A program made the position numbers and the translations under genes. From contig SYJV01000075.1 in NCBI GenBank assembly GCA_005798335.1, positions 31,088 to 95,087 of the forward strand: a stretch of DNA of 64,000 nt. Direction: 5' to 3'. Shown in pieces: positions 27,323 to 37,266 of the stretch. Position 1 is the first letter of the stretch. Each line of letters opens with the position of its first letter. The notes under the pieces are model-generated. The model did not search any database. It worked only from the letters and a program-made list of their open reading frames with translations, and had not been told where the DNA came from. This DNA is from Planctomycetaceae bacterium. Its GTDB lineage: Bacteria; Planctomycetota; Planctomycetia; Pirellulales; Pirellulaceae.

Positions 27323-28276
27323 ATGTTGGGTGCTCGTTTGGGCCGTCAGTTAATAGGGAACGACGTCTGGTGGATGCACGGTTTACTTATTGGCAGAAAT
27401 GCGTGGCGAGTTGCCGGACTGATCTTGTTGATGGTCTCGCCCTCGTTGGGAGAGCCGCCACTGCAGAGTCGATTGGTAATCGTAGAAAATGCGATCCTGA
27501 AGACGATCGAGACAACTACAGTGCCAGCGGAAGCAACCGGTGTCTTGGTATCCGTTGCAGTTGCAGAAGGGAGCGTTGTGCAGCAAGGAGCCGAGTTGGC
27601 CAAGATTCGCGACGACATTGTTCGACTACAAGTAGATCGCGCGAGATTACAGCGGGAATCGGCGCTTCGCAAACAAAAGAACGATATCAATTTACAGTTG
27701 GCGCTTAAGAGTGCGGCGGTCTCGGAGAATGAACTCAAACGAGCCGAGAATGCGAACCGAGTTGTCTCGAACACTTATCCTCAAAATGAAATCGATCGCT
27801 TGCGGTTAGTTCTGGATCGGGCTCGATTGGAAATCGAACGAGCCAAACACGAGCGAGAGCTGCAGGACATCGAAGTAGAGGTCGTCGAGAACGAGCACCG
27901 GCAAGCGCAAGATCTGCTGGCGCGTCATCGCATTGTGGCGCCTAACAGCGGCATGATCGTCCAACTCGAAAAGAAGGCTGGGGAATGGGTTGAACCGGGC
28001 ACGAAGATCGTTCAGATCGTGCGCATTGATCGCTTGAGGATTGAGGGCTTTGTGGGTGCCGCCGACGCCACGGACGATTTGGCTGGCGCGACTGCTAAGG
28101 CAGAAATAGCCGCTGGAACGAAGAATGTGCCGAGCACAGGAAAAGTTGTCTTTGTCAGTCCGGACTCGAATCCGGTGAACGGATTGGTGCGTGTGTTTAT
28201 CGAGATCGAAAATCCGCAAGGCAAATTGCGGCCAGGTCTGAAAGTCAATGCGGTAATCATGGTTCCCATAGAATGA
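27323..28276 (+). CDS. HlyD-type periplasmic adaptor
   Basis: 317 residues from ATG 27323, which has AAAGAG upstream. ATG 27296 and ATG 27374 are alternatives; the last would place the signal peptide (AGLILLMVSPSLGEPP) nearest the N-terminus. After export come a lipoyl half (TGVLVSVAVAEGSVVQQGAE), a coiled-coil hairpin of about 110 residues, and the second lipoyl half (HRIVAPNSGMIVQLEKKAGE), then beta-barrel and C-terminal parts. It lies between the GAF adaptor and the M50 gene and overlaps the latter by four bases, so the three form one operon. Confidence 0.9.
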   Translation: MLGARLGRQLIGNDVWWMHGLLIGRNAWRVAGLILLMVSPSLGEPPLQSRLVIVENAILKTIETTTVPAEATGVLVSVAVAEGSVVQQGAELAKIRDDIVRLQVDRARLQRESALRKQKNDINLQLALKSAAVSENELKRAENANRVVSNTYPQNEIDRLRLVLDRARLEIERAKHERELQDIEVEVVENEHRQAQDLLARHRIVAPNSGMIVQLEKKAGEWVEPGTKIVQIVRIDRLRIEGFVGAADATDDLAGATAKAEIAAGTKNVPSTGKVVFVSPDSNPVNGLVRVFIEIENPQGKLRPGLKVNAVIMVPIE

Positions 28277-30519
28277 CGACTCTTGCGGCAATCGCAGAAT
28301 CACGTCAGGTTCACCTGCAAACGCTGCCGAGATTTCGCGAAGACATTCAGTGGTCGCGTTACATGGACGACTCAGATCAGCGCTGGGTAGCTCGCGATCC
28401 GATCTCGCTCGAATATTACTACTTCAGTCACCAAGAAAAACGATTGACTGAATTACTCGATGGACAGGCTTCGCCTGCTGAAATATTGCGAGCAATTCAA
28501 TTACAGTTTCCGGCGGCGAATATATCTGCACATTGGATGCAAGTTGTATTGCGCAAATTGGATAACGCCTGTTTGCTGCTCACCGACAGATCCGCATACG
28601 ACTTGCTACATCGCAAGCAGCGCCAAAGTGTGCGCAGCGCGTTCGCTTGGTTGATCAGCCCCTTGTCGATTCGATTTCCGCTGGCGGATCCCACGCGAAT
28701 GCTATGTTGGTTGGAGAACCCAGCGCGTTGGCTGTTTCATCGGTATGCTGTGGCGGCAGTGTTCAGTTTGACGCTCATGGTTGGAGTGCTGGTACTGATT
28801 CGATTGGCGGGGAGTGTATCGCTAGCCGATTCGCTGGTGCAGTTGCTGCAAGGCGAACGGTTATTTTGGCTGATCGCGTGTTATGTGTGTGTCAAATCGT
28901 TGCACGAATTGGGCCATGCGCTGGCTTGCCAGATTGTGGGCGCGGAATGCCATGACGTTGGGATTCTGCTGCTATGTTTTACGCCCTGCTTGTACTGCGA
29001 CGTTTCGGATACTTGGAAGATTCCCAATCGGCTCAAGCGTGCCGCGGTTGCTGCGGCAGGGATTTACGTGGAATTAATGCTGGCCATGCTGGCGGGAGTA
29101 GTATGGTTATCGTCACAGCCAGGAACGCTGAACACATTGGCCTTGAACGTCATGGTGATCTGTTCGGTAGGTACATTACTGGTCAATGCAAATCCATTGC
29201 TGAAGTATGACGGATACTACGTGCTGTCGGACGTTTGGGGTGTGCCGAATTTAATGCACCAGAGCCAAGAAGTTATTCGAGCATCCACTGTGGCTTGGCT
29301 ATCGGGAACACGCATGGAATCGAAACGCTGGGATGCTGGCCCGATTGGATTAGCCTTGTTTGGAATCGCGTCAACTTTGTACAGAACGCTGATGCTCGCG
29401 GCGCTGGTCTGGGTAGTTTATGTATTGTCGCGACGATACGATGCTCAATGGCTGGGCGTTGCGTTGGTTGTGGTTATGCTCGTAGGTTGGTTTTGGGTTG
29501 GGTGGCAATCGATAATCACAATCTTGCAGGGGTTGCTGGTCCAGGGTGTTCGCCTGCGCCGATTGTCGATGCTCGTCATCGTGATGGGAGGATTGCTGTG
29601 GAGTTTGTTCATGATTCCATGGCCCACCTATGTTCGAGCTCGTGGAGTTGGCCGCTTTGCGAACATGGAACCTGTATTTGCAGCGCAAGCTGCGACAATA
29701 ACGTTTGCCGAACAAGCTGACAGCCGAGTAACTGCAGGTGCCCCGGTGTTGATTCTCGAAAATTTCGACGCGCGGGCCAACCTAATAAGACTGCGAGCAG
29801 ATCTTGCGCAGAACCAGGAAAGAGTCGACGATTTGCAAGCCCGATCTGTGGATGATTCGTTGGCGGCACAATTGTTACCGACCGCGATGATGAGCTTGCA
29901 GGAGCTGAAATCCAAACAGGCCGCGATGCAACGAGACCTGGAGTCGCTCGAAGTTCGTGCGACAACTGATGGCGTGGTAGTTCCAAGTTCGTGGCAATTG
30001 CCGGTCAGCTTAACGAGCCATCCTGTCGACATTTCGCGTCGCTGGTCGATTTCGGCTGAGTGTTTGGGAGGTGGCTTAGAGCGCGGCGAATTAGTTGCTT
30101 GGGTGGCGCACGAGCAAGGTGGATATTGCGTCGAAGTGATGGTGCAGGAACAAGAGAGTGACTTGCTCCACGTCGGAGCGCTAGTTCAATGCCGTTGGGA
30201 TTGTGCCGCGTGGCAACAAGTGAACGGGAAAGTGAAGTCGATTTCGTCTGAGCCGATATCGAAAACTCCCGAAGAACTCCAAGGAGACTATGAACTTATT
30301 TCGATTCGCGATGGAAATGGAACGATTGTGCCCGAGCGTCCGAGCTACCTAGTTACAGTCGAAGTCGATCAAATTCCCGACGGAGCGAGCCATGGATCGC
30401 TGGTTACGGCCCGTATCGAAGTGGCATCAAGAACACTGTATCAATCGTCAGTTCGCCTATTTCAGCAGACATTTCGGTCGGCCAAGCTGTCGGACGCCAT
30501 GCGGCCCACTACCCCGTAA
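28273..30519 (+). CDS. PqqD-like / M50-type membrane metalloprotease-like / HlyD fusion
   Basis: 748 residues; the start overlaps the previous stop as ATGA. Residues 20-95 resemble a PqqD/winged-helix peptide-binding domain (EYYYFSHQEKRLTELLDG). Membrane helices begin near 155. HELGH at 211-215 is the zinc site of M50/site-2-type proteases, and NPLLKYDGYYVLSD near 305-320 supplies the second (Asp) ligand. From about 460 a periplasmic part with lipoyl/HlyD character follows (FAEQADSRVTAGAPVLILEN, SLEVRATTDGVVVP). All zinc residues are present, so it may be catalytic. This membrane core of the exporter has no ATPase or RND domain. Families of this design exist in planctomycetes; the cargo is unknown to me. 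Confidence 0.88.
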   Translation: MTTLAAIAESRQVHLQTLPRFREDIQWSRYMDDSDQRWVARDPISLEYYYFSHQEKRLTELLDGQASPAEILRAIQLQFPAANISAHWMQVVLRKLDNACLLLTDRSAYDLLHRKQRQSVRSAFAWLISPLSIRFPLADPTRMLCWLENPARWLFHRYAVAAVFSLTLMVGVLVLIRLAGSVSLADSLVQLLQGERLFWLIACYVCVKSLHELGHALACQIVGAECHDVGILLLCFTPCLYCDVSDTWKIPNRLKRAAVAAAGIYVELMLAMLAGVVWLSSQPGTLNTLALNVMVICSVGTLLVNANPLLKYDGYYVLSDVWGVPNLMHQSQEVIRASTVAWLSGTRMESKRWDAGPIGLALFGIASTLYRTLMLAALVWVVYVLSRRYDAQWLGVALVVVMLVGWFWVGWQSIITILQGLLVQGVRLRRLSMLVIVMGGLLWSLFMIPWPTYVRARGVGRFANMEPVFAAQAATITFAEQADSRVTAGAPVLILENFDARANLIRLRADLAQNQERVDDLQARSVDDSLAAQLLPTAMMSLQELKSKQAAMQRDLESLEVRATTDGVVVPSSWQLPVSLTSHPVDISRRWSISAECLGGGLERGELVAWVAHEQGGYCVEVMVQEQESDLLHVGALVQCRWDCAAWQQVNGKVKSISSEPISKTPEELQGDYELISIRDGNGTIVPERPSYLVTVEVDQIPDGASHGSLVTARIEVASRTLYQSSVRLFQQTFRSAKLSDAMRPTTP

Positions 30520-30760
30520 ATTGCAAACTGAGAGGCAATCGTTCAGCGCCACATCGACTTCCATTACAAGTCGCTCCATAATTCGTTGTGGGGGAATAAG
30601 TAGGGATTATAATCGTTTTAATCGCTAAAGTCCTTATTCGACCATTCTGATTAGCTAAGGTTTTTCCTTCGCGACCGGGCTGGGGGTTGCCACCTACTCA
30701 CTCCGAGCTAATTGTGGAATGAACATCGTTTCTGAAGAATTGTAAGTTGGGCAAGAATCC

Positions 30761-31294
30761 ATGGCTGCTCCGTCGCAGGACGACGTTCCCGAATCACCTG
30801 AAGCAATGTCGCGCAAGAAGCACGGACAGTTTGTGGCATTTCGTTTGGGAGATCAAAGTTACGCGTTTCGAATTGCCCAGATCGAAGCCATCGTGATCCT
30901 GGAGCAGGTCACCAAGATTCCTCAATCGCCAGAGTATGTCGAGGGGGTCAGCAACCTGCGAGGTTCGATCATCCCGATTATTAATTTGCGCCGCTTGTTT
31001 GGCTTGGAGCCCAAGGCGGTGGACGCGGAGACTCGTACTATCGTTGTGAACGTCGGTTCGCGAACAATTGGTTGCACCGTCGATACGGTTTCTCAGGTTG
31101 TGCGAATAGAAGAAGACAGCATTCAGCCGGCTCCAGATACCGTGACCAAAGACGGCGCGCAGTACATTGGTGGGTTTGCGAGAATTAACGGATCACTGTT
31201 GATATTGATTGAGATCGACGAGTTGTTAGCACCGGAAAAATTGGAACGAATTTCTCAGTTGGCACAATTCGGAGCAACCTTTCGCAAACCTTGA
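30761..31294 (+). CDS. cheW: Chemotaxis coupling protein CheW
   Basis: 177 residues. A short polar N-terminal tail is followed by a single CheW domain: FVAFRLGDQSYAFRIAQIEA, then GVSNLRGSIIPIINLRRLFG near 65-85, then IGCTVDTVSQVVRIEED. CheW links receptors to CheA. It is the first gene of a same-strand chemosensory cluster that runs to 40820; a 241-base gap upstream should carry the promoter. Confidence 0.95.
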   Translation: MAAPSQDDVPESPEAMSRKKHGQFVAFRLGDQSYAFRIAQIEAIVILEQVTKIPQSPEYVEGVSNLRGSIIPIINLRRLFGLEPKAVDAETRTIVVNVGSRTIGCTVDTVSQVVRIEEDSIQPAPDTVTKDGAQYIGGFARINGSLLILIEIDELLAPEKLERISQLAQFGATFRKP

Positions 31295-31388
31295 AATCCA
31301 GCATGCTTGCGGGCAGTCAGGTTATCAGCGTGGGACGAGCTTTTTTACCTTGAACAAACATCATTGATCCTTTGGAGTCGACCAAGTC

Positions 31389-32837
31389 ATGTCAAAGCGA
31401 ACCTCATCCCGAGCCACGGAGAATGCCAAAGCTGAGGCAGCCGCCGGTGCTGGACGAGTGACGGCAGCCAAAACCAAGACGACCACGCACAGTGCTCGTC
31501 TGCCGAAAGCGGACGTATTTCACGGCATACCCGTCAAGCTATTTACTCAAGTTGTCGAGACAGCGGCAGTACGAATTTTGTTGGCTGACCGCGAGCTGCG
31601 CGTCAACTACATGAACGAAGCTTCATTGCAGGGACTCCTGCGGCTGGAGCATCAACTCCCGTGCCGCGCTGAGGACATCCTGGGCCGATCGCTAGATCTA
31701 TTCTTCAAGAACGCCGAGTTTCCGCATCGCATTTTGGCCGATCCCCGCAATTTGCCCTACCATGCGAAAGTGCGTTTAGGCGATGAGATTCTCGATCTGA
31801 ATCTTACAGCGCTGCGAAACGATTCGGGCGACTACTTCGGACCGATGCTGACTTGGGATATCATCACCGAACATGAGAACGCGCGGATTCGCGATCAGGA
31901 AATGGCGGCGCGCCAGGAAGCCGCGCGGCTGACTTTTGAGGATGCCGCCAATTCGCTAATGCAGTCTGCCGCGGCGGCTGCTCAAGGCGATCTGACGACG
32001 GTAATCACGGTCGATAGCAATGACGATATGGGGCGATTGGCGGCCAGCCTGCGTAAAATGCTCAGCGACCTGCGAGTCGTCATTGCGGAAGTGATCGAAG
32101 CTGCGAATCAGCAGAACGAAGGCGCACGAACCATTGCCGAAAGTAGCGCGAATCTCAGCGAAGGGGCACAAACTCAGGCCGCTTCGGTCGAGCAAATGTC
32201 GGTTTCGGTCGAGCAAATGATTCATTCCAGCGAAATCATTTCCAAGAATGCCAGCAATGCCAAGGCGCAGGCTAGTGAAATGAGCCGCTTGGCCAAGCAC
32301 GGAGGTGCTGCGGTGACCGAAGCGGTCAACGCCATGAAGATGATTGAGAAATCCAGCGAACAGATTCACGATATTATTCAAGTCATTAGCGAAATCGCTA
32401 GCCAAACGAACTTGCTGGCGCTCAATGCGGCCATTGAGGCCGCTCGTGCGGGCGAACACGGCCTGGGATTCGCAGTGGTAGCCGATGAAGTTCGCAAATT
32501 GGCTGAGCGTTCCAGTGAAGCAGCCAAGGAAATTACCTCCCTTATTAAAGAGTCTTCGCGGCGGGTTGACGAAGGGGCGTCGTTGTCCGAGAAAGTCGGC
32601 CAATCGCTACGCAGCATTGTGGCTGCGGTTGATACTACTGTAGAGGGTATCGGGCAAATTGCTGCATCCACTGAGTCGCAGGACGCCAGCGCCCAGCAAG
32701 TTAAAGCGGCGATCCGCGCGGTATCCCAGACCACGGAATCCTACGCTGCGGCATCGGAAGAACTTGCCGCGAGTGCCGAAGAGCTTGGCGCACAAGCGCA
32801 TAGCTTGCGAGATTTAGTAGCCCGGTTCAAGGTATGA
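31389..32837 (+). CDS. Soluble PAS-domain methyl-accepting chemotaxis protein
   Basis: 482 residues without any membrane helix. A Lys/Ala-rich tail (1-45) is followed by a PAS-like sensor (about 55-165: [31 protein letters not shown]), a HAMP-like linker, and the signalling domain (about 240-480) with the conserved hairpin tip [20 protein letters not shown] near 335. ATG 31389 has GGAG upstream. As a cytoplasmic receptor it senses an internal or diffusible signal; the ligand is not readable. No CheR-docking pentapeptide is seen at the C-terminus (ends VARFKV). It lies between cheW and cheR. Confidence 0.93.
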   Translation: MSKRTSSRATENAKAEAAAGAGRVTAAKTKTTTHSARLPKADVFHGIPVKLFTQVVETAAVRILLADRELRVNYMNEASLQGLLRLEHQLPCRAEDILGRSLDLFFKNAEFPHRILADPRNLPYHAKVRLGDEILDLNLTALRNDSGDYFGPMLTWDIITEHENARIRDQEMAARQEAARLTFEDAANSLMQSAAAAAQGDLTTVITVDSNDDMGRLAASLRKMLSDLRVVIAEVIEAANQQNEGARTIAESSANLSEGAQTQAASVEQMSVSVEQMIHSSEIISKNASNAKAQASEMSRLAKHGGAAVTEAVNAMKMIEKSSEQIHDIIQVISEIASQTNLLALNAAIEAARAGEHGLGFAVVADEVRKLAERSSEAAKEITSLIKESSRRVDEGASLSEKVGQSLRSIVAAVDTTVEGIGQIAASTESQDASAQQVKAAIRAVSQTTESYAAASEELAASAEELGAQAHSLRDLVARFKV

Positions 32838-33182
32838 GTCGAGAGCTGTGACAACAAATATTGAACGAGTGACAAATAATTCAGGTGGCCGGGTCCGCGT
32901 TGGGCGTGGTGCAGCGATGGTTCGGGGCCATTTGATTTGAGTATCGAGGTGACGCCCGCTGTCAGGCAGTCATAGCGGAGAATTGTGCGGTTACAACACC
33001 AGCGAATGCTTTCCGAATTGATTGCCAGCAGCAAAGACCAAGAATAAAATTGTTCACGTTTGCTACCTCAGCGTTTCGTGTGCAGTGACCAGTCAAGTGG
33101 AATGATTGTTACGTGCACGGATGCGTCGCGCCAACCGCGCGACAACGAGTATTGGAAATGCAGGAACAACTCGAGGTAGTCA
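32838..33182. other. Gap inside the chemosensory cluster, nothing seen
   Basis: A 345-base stretch between the receptor and cheR with no supportable open frame or strong hairpin. Its length, unlike the tight spacing further on, suggests a second promoter for cheR onward; no motif can be named. Confidence 0.4.
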
Positions 33183-34022
33183 ATGGAAACTGACAAGCTG
33201 ACGACGAAACAGTTTGAACTGTTTCGAGACTTCATTTACCGCCACAGTGGTATGTATGTCGATGCGTCAAAAATCACGCTAGTGAGCAATCGCATACGCA
33301 GTCGGCTGAAGGCAGGTGGATTCAAAGATTTTAGCTCTTATTACAATTACCTGATCTCCGTTAAGGGGGCTGATGAGGTCGAGCAGTTTCTAGAAGCTAT
33401 CTCGACGAATGAATCGTTTTTTTTTCGTACAAATTCACATTTCGAATGGTTCAAACATGTCTTTTTGGGCGAGATGATCGCTCGAAGTATGCGGGGGCAA
33501 CATCCGAAGACATTGCGAATATGGTCCGCTGCCTGTAGCGCGGGTGAAGAAGCATATTCTTTGGCGATTTGCCTAGCAGAAAACTCCTTAAGACTACGAG
33601 ATTGGAAACTGTACATCCTGGGAACTGACATTAGCAGAGGAGTTCTGGAAACCGCTCAACGGGGAGTTTACAAGAAGCGGTCGATTGAAGGAGTCGTCGA
33701 TGCGCGAGTGCGAAGGAACTTTGATGCGTCCAAAGACGGACAAACGTGGACAATCAAAGCAAAAATTCAGGAGACGGTCGAATTTCGGCAGCACAACTTA
33801 ATGAACCCGCTGAGTGTCCCTGTGTTTGACTGCATATTTGTGCGAAATGTATTGATCTATTTCGATCGAGCATCGCGAAAAGTCGCCATTCGGCACTTGA
33901 TCAGCCAACTGGCACCGGGTGGTTATTTGGTTGTGGGGCCTTCCGAGGGTGTGTTTGATATGCTGACGCCCCTCCGCAAACTGTCCACTTTCCTATACCA
34001 GAAACCGGAAATATTAGTTTGA
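33183..34022 (+). CDS. cheR: Chemoreceptor methyltransferase CheR
   Basis: 279 residues. The N-terminal helical domain carries FRDFIYRHSGMYVDASKITL. The S-adenosylmethionine-binding motif IWSAACSAGEEAYSLA lies near 113-128, then ILGTDIS, and FDCIFVRNVLIYFDR near 218. CheR methylates receptor glutamates for adaptation. It is followed 20 bases later by cheA. Confidence 0.95.
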   Translation: METDKLTTKQFELFRDFIYRHSGMYVDASKITLVSNRIRSRLKAGGFKDFSSYYNYLISVKGADEVEQFLEAISTNESFFFRTNSHFEWFKHVFLGEMIARSMRGQHPKTLRIWSAACSAGEEAYSLAICLAENSLRLRDWKLYILGTDISRGVLETAQRGVYKKRSIEGVVDARVRRNFDASKDGQTWTIKAKIQETVEFRQHNLMNPLSVPVFDCIFVRNVLIYFDRASRKVAIRHLISQLAPGGYLVVGPSEGVFDMLTPLRKLSTFLYQKPEILV

Positions 34023-34042
34023 ATGGTTAAGAGGTTCCATCC

Positions 34043-36589
34043 GTGAGTGAGAATTTCGATGCTGCGACGGGTATGCCAGCCGACGACATGGCTGAATATG
34101 TGCAGATGTTCGTTGACGAGACATCGGAAAACTTGGATGACCTCGTAGAAACTCTATTGGTACTGGAAAGCGATCCGGCGAGCCAACCTCATTTGAACGA
34201 AGTCTTTCGATTGGTGCACTCGATCAAGGGATCGGCGATGCTTTTGGGGCTCGATAGTATCTCGGTCCTGACGCACCACATGGAAAATCACTTTGCAAGG
34301 TTGCGCAGTGGTTCGGAGGTTTTGGACCAGCCCATGATGGATCTGGTGCTGGAATGCATTGATTTCTTGCGCGACTGCGTAACCCGACTGCGCGCTGGAC
34401 AACCGCTTGCCAGCGTCCCCGAATTGTTGGAGCGGCTCGCAGCCATATCCGAGCAGCAACATTTGGCGGAAACTACAGGCTCTGGCGGATCGGCAAGGAA
34501 CGCAGCCAACGCAGCTCACAAACCAGCAGTCCAGCCAGTCGCAAAGGCCGCGCCAGAGTCTCCACAGGTTGAGAGTTTGCCCTCTACACCAGCGGCCAAC
34601 TACACTTTGGGGCCATTGAACTACGACGACGATGATGATGAAGCAGAAGAATTAGACGTTGAGACTGTTGCTGCGGGAGACGAGCCACCGGCCGCACCGT
34701 CGAGTGCGAGTACTGCGCACGAGCCTCCGCGAAGGTTGCGAGTGACGGTCCACTTTCAGAAAGATGTCGAGCTGCCAGGTTTGCGTGCCGAACTGGTACT
34801 GTCTCGATTGTCCGAGATTGGTGAAGTGCGCCGCACGATTCCCGATGCCACGGAGCTTCAGCGCGTGGAGGTTTTGGGCAGTTTGCAGGTATTGATCGAG
34901 ACCTTTTCTTCGGATGCCCAGTTGCGCGATGTGGCCGATGTTACGGGCGTCGAACTATTAGAAATCGAGGTGGTCGAGGACGCCGAGTTCGATGTTCCTT
35001 CGGTGCCTCCCATCGAAGCGATTCCCAAACCCCAGGAGAGCACAAAACATGGCTCGCATTCCGGCGCAATCGCGAAGGAAGAACGCGGTCCGTCAACCGC
35101 CGAGCCAAATGCGGCGCAGGATTCCAGGAGCGCGGTCAATGAGACCATTCGTGTAGATATCGAGCGGTTGGACAAGCTGATGAATCTGACGGGCGAGTTG
35201 GTTGTTAATCGCGCGCGATTCGTTCAGTTAGCCCGCCAGATGAGCCCTTCCTTTAAGAAATCGGCGCTGACAAATCGCGTTCGAGCACTATACGGTGCTT
35301 TGCAGCGGTCAATGGAGATTATTCAATCCAAATCGCAAGACGAGCGCGAGTCGATGCCCGAGGGCCTCAATGAAGCGATCTTGGATATCCAAGCGGACAT
35401 GACGGCACTGGATGAACAAACGGAAATTTGGGAACAAAGTCGGAGGTTCTTCGGTCAAATCAACGAGGCCATCGACCAACTGACCCGCGTCTCAAACAGC
35501 TTGCAACGCAGCGTTCTGGAGACACGCATGGTTCCGGTCGCTCCTTTGTTCAACCGATTTAAACGCGTTGTTCGCGATATTTCGCACGAACTGAAGAAAA
35601 AGGTCAAGCTCGAAATTCATGGCGAACGCACGGAATTGGACAAACGCATGATCGACCAGCTCGGCGATCCGCTGGTGCACCTAGTTCGCAACGCGATCGA
35701 TCACGGCATCGAGTCGGAACAACTACGCCGTGAGCGAGGCAAACCGCCCGAGGGTACCGTGACCTTGGAAGCAGTCCATGCAGGCAACAACGTGATCATT
35801 TACGTTCGTGACGACGGCGGTGGAATTAACGTGGAAAAAGCACGGTCGCGAATTATCGAACGCGGCTTAGTTTCGCGAGTTGCCGCAGAGCATTTAACGG
35901 ATCGAGAAGTTTCGGAATTCATATGGCATCCGGGCTTTAGTACCGCCGATGTGGTGTCCGATATTTCAGGCCGCGGCGTGGGGATGGACATTGTCAAGAC
36001 CCGCATTACCGAACTGAATGGCAAAATTGAGATCGATAGCAGATTTGGTCATGGAACCACTTTTATTATTCGATTACCACTGACAGTCGCGATAATTCGC
36101 AGCCTGTTGTTTAGGCTGGAACACGGTATTTTTGCGGCACCAATTGAAAACGTACGCGAGATCGTGTCGGTGCCTCGTAAATCGATTGTGTCGGTCCATG
36201 GCAGAGAAACTATCGAAGTTCGTCGAGAATTTATTCCGCTGGTGGACATCGGTGATATCTTCGACTGGCACGAAATCGATTACAAATATCCAGGGAACCT
36301 AAGCAAGTGCGGTGACCAGCATCCAGAAATGGTCGATGTGGTGATCCTGGTCGCCGCCAATCGAACGATAGGCCTACGTGTTCGCGAACTGCGCGGCGGT
36401 CAGGACATCGTCATCAAGTCGATTGCGGAGAATTTTGTGCATATTCCTGGATTGTCGGGCGCGAGCATCCTAGGGGATGGATCGGTGTGCTTGTTGCTAG
36501 ATGCAGTTGCGGTATTAGATTTAGTGAACGAACGCCGCCGCGCCGCCGTATCACGTCAATCCAGGGCGGAAGTAGTCCTTACCAATTAG
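34043..36589 (+). CDS. cheA: Chemotaxis histidine kinase CheA
   Basis: 848 residues from GTG 34043, with AAGAGG upstream. The Hpt domain has the phospho-accepting His59 in VHSIKGSAMLLG. A flexible Ala/Pro-rich linker with an acidic run (DDDDDEAEELD) follows, then a P2-like domain (about 232-315, RLRVTVHFQKDVELPGLR), a dimerisation region (LDKLMNLTGELVVNRARF, about 375), the ATPase (LVRNAIDHG near 550, DDGGGIN near 590, SGRGVGMDIVKT near 642) and a C-terminal CheW-like domain. The dimerisation segment is longer than in E. coli CheA. No receiver domain is attached; separate CheY and CheB serve that role. Confidence 0.96.
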   Translation: MSENFDAATGMPADDMAEYVQMFVDETSENLDDLVETLLVLESDPASQPHLNEVFRLVHSIKGSAMLLGLDSISVLTHHMENHFARLRSGSEVLDQPMMDLVLECIDFLRDCVTRLRAGQPLASVPELLERLAAISEQQHLAETTGSGGSARNAANAAHKPAVQPVAKAAPESPQVESLPSTPAANYTLGPLNYDDDDDEAEELDVETVAAGDEPPAAPSSASTAHEPPRRLRVTVHFQKDVELPGLRAELVLSRLSEIGEVRRTIPDATELQRVEVLGSLQVLIETFSSDAQLRDVADVTGVELLEIEVVEDAEFDVPSVPPIEAIPKPQESTKHGSHSGAIAKEERGPSTAEPNAAQDSRSAVNETIRVDIERLDKLMNLTGELVVNRARFVQLARQMSPSFKKSALTNRVRALYGALQRSMEIIQSKSQDERESMPEGLNEAILDIQADMTALDEQTEIWEQSRRFFGQINEAIDQLTRVSNSLQRSVLETRMVPVAPLFNRFKRVVRDISHELKKKVKLEIHGERTELDKRMIDQLGDPLVHLVRNAIDHGIESEQLRRERGKPPEGTVTLEAVHAGNNVIIYVRDDGGGINVEKARSRIIERGLVSRVAAEHLTDREVSEFIWHPGFSTADVVSDISGRGVGMDIVKTRITELNGKIEIDSRFGHGTTFIIRLPLTVAIIRSLLFRLEHGIFAAPIENVREIVSVPRKSIVSVHGRETIEVRREFIPLVDIGDIFDWHEIDYKYPGNLSKCGDQHPEMVDVVILVAANRTIGLRVRELRGGQDIVIKSIAENFVHIPGLSGASILGDGSVCLLLDAVAVLDLVNERRRAAVSRQSRAEVVLTN

Positions 36590-36605
36590 GAAAGCTTTTT
36601 TCAAC

Positions 36606-37229
36606 GTGTTATCCGAAACACAACTTACCGAACTTACGGCCATATACCGCCAAGGAGCCGATGACGCGGCCAACGCGCTGTCGATATGGTTGGAGCGCCC
36701 CGTTCGAATTTCCGTGGAACATGTCGAGCAACTCGGGCTGACACAGGCCGGTGGACTATTGGGAACAGCGGACGAACCGGTGTGTGCCTGCGTGATGTCG
36801 TTGCAAGGAACAATTTCCGGCCAATTGATGCTGGCGTTTGACGATGCCAGCGGTCTAGTATTGGCCGACTTCATACTTTCGCGAAAATCGAGCCGATCCA
36901 CAAATTGGGAAGAAGTGGAACTGTCAGCGGCGTTGGAAACAGCAAATATTGTGGGCTGCGCCTATCTAAATGCACTCTCTCGGTGTACTCTAAAAGTGCC
37001 TACAGTGGGTGGCGTCGAGGGGCACACTACATGCATTCCTTCGCCGCCCCACTTCGTTCGGGATTTCGGTCCATCATTGATGCAGTTCGTGTTGCTCAAT
37101 CATTACCCGGTCCCTGACGTCGTTTTTCTAACTCGTACCGAATTTTGCATCGACAACGCACAAGTAACTTGGGATCTATTGTTCTTGCCGGACACGGAAA
37201 GCTTAAGCTACTTGCAGGCGACGTTGTAA
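36606..37229 (+). CDS. CheC-like phosphatase
   Basis: 207 residues from GTG 36606, with AGGAAAG upstream. One CheC/CheX-type active-site helix is clear, ELSAALETANIVGCAYLNAL near residues 105-124, with the E-x2-N pattern that positions water for CheY-P hydrolysis. A typical CheC has two such sites; a second is not evident in the C-terminal half, so this may be a one-site variant. It stands directly before cheD, its usual partner. Confidence 0.8.
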   Translation: MLSETQLTELTAIYRQGADDAANALSIWLERPVRISVEHVEQLGLTQAGGLLGTADEPVCACVMSLQGTISGQLMLAFDDASGLVLADFILSRKSSRSTNWEEVELSAALETANIVGCAYLNALSRCTLKVPTVGGVEGHTTCIPSPPHFVRDFGPSLMQFVLLNHYPVPDVVFLTRTEFCIDNAQVTWDLLFLPDTESLSYLQATL

Positions 37230-37266
37230 TGGACCAACGCAAACTTAAATTTCGAAACTGTGAGAC

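Noticed and set aside
30594..30638. GAATAAG ... CTTATTC palindrome after the exporter operon
   Set aside because: Arms pair over only seven bases with a long loop and no T-run; too weak to call a terminator.
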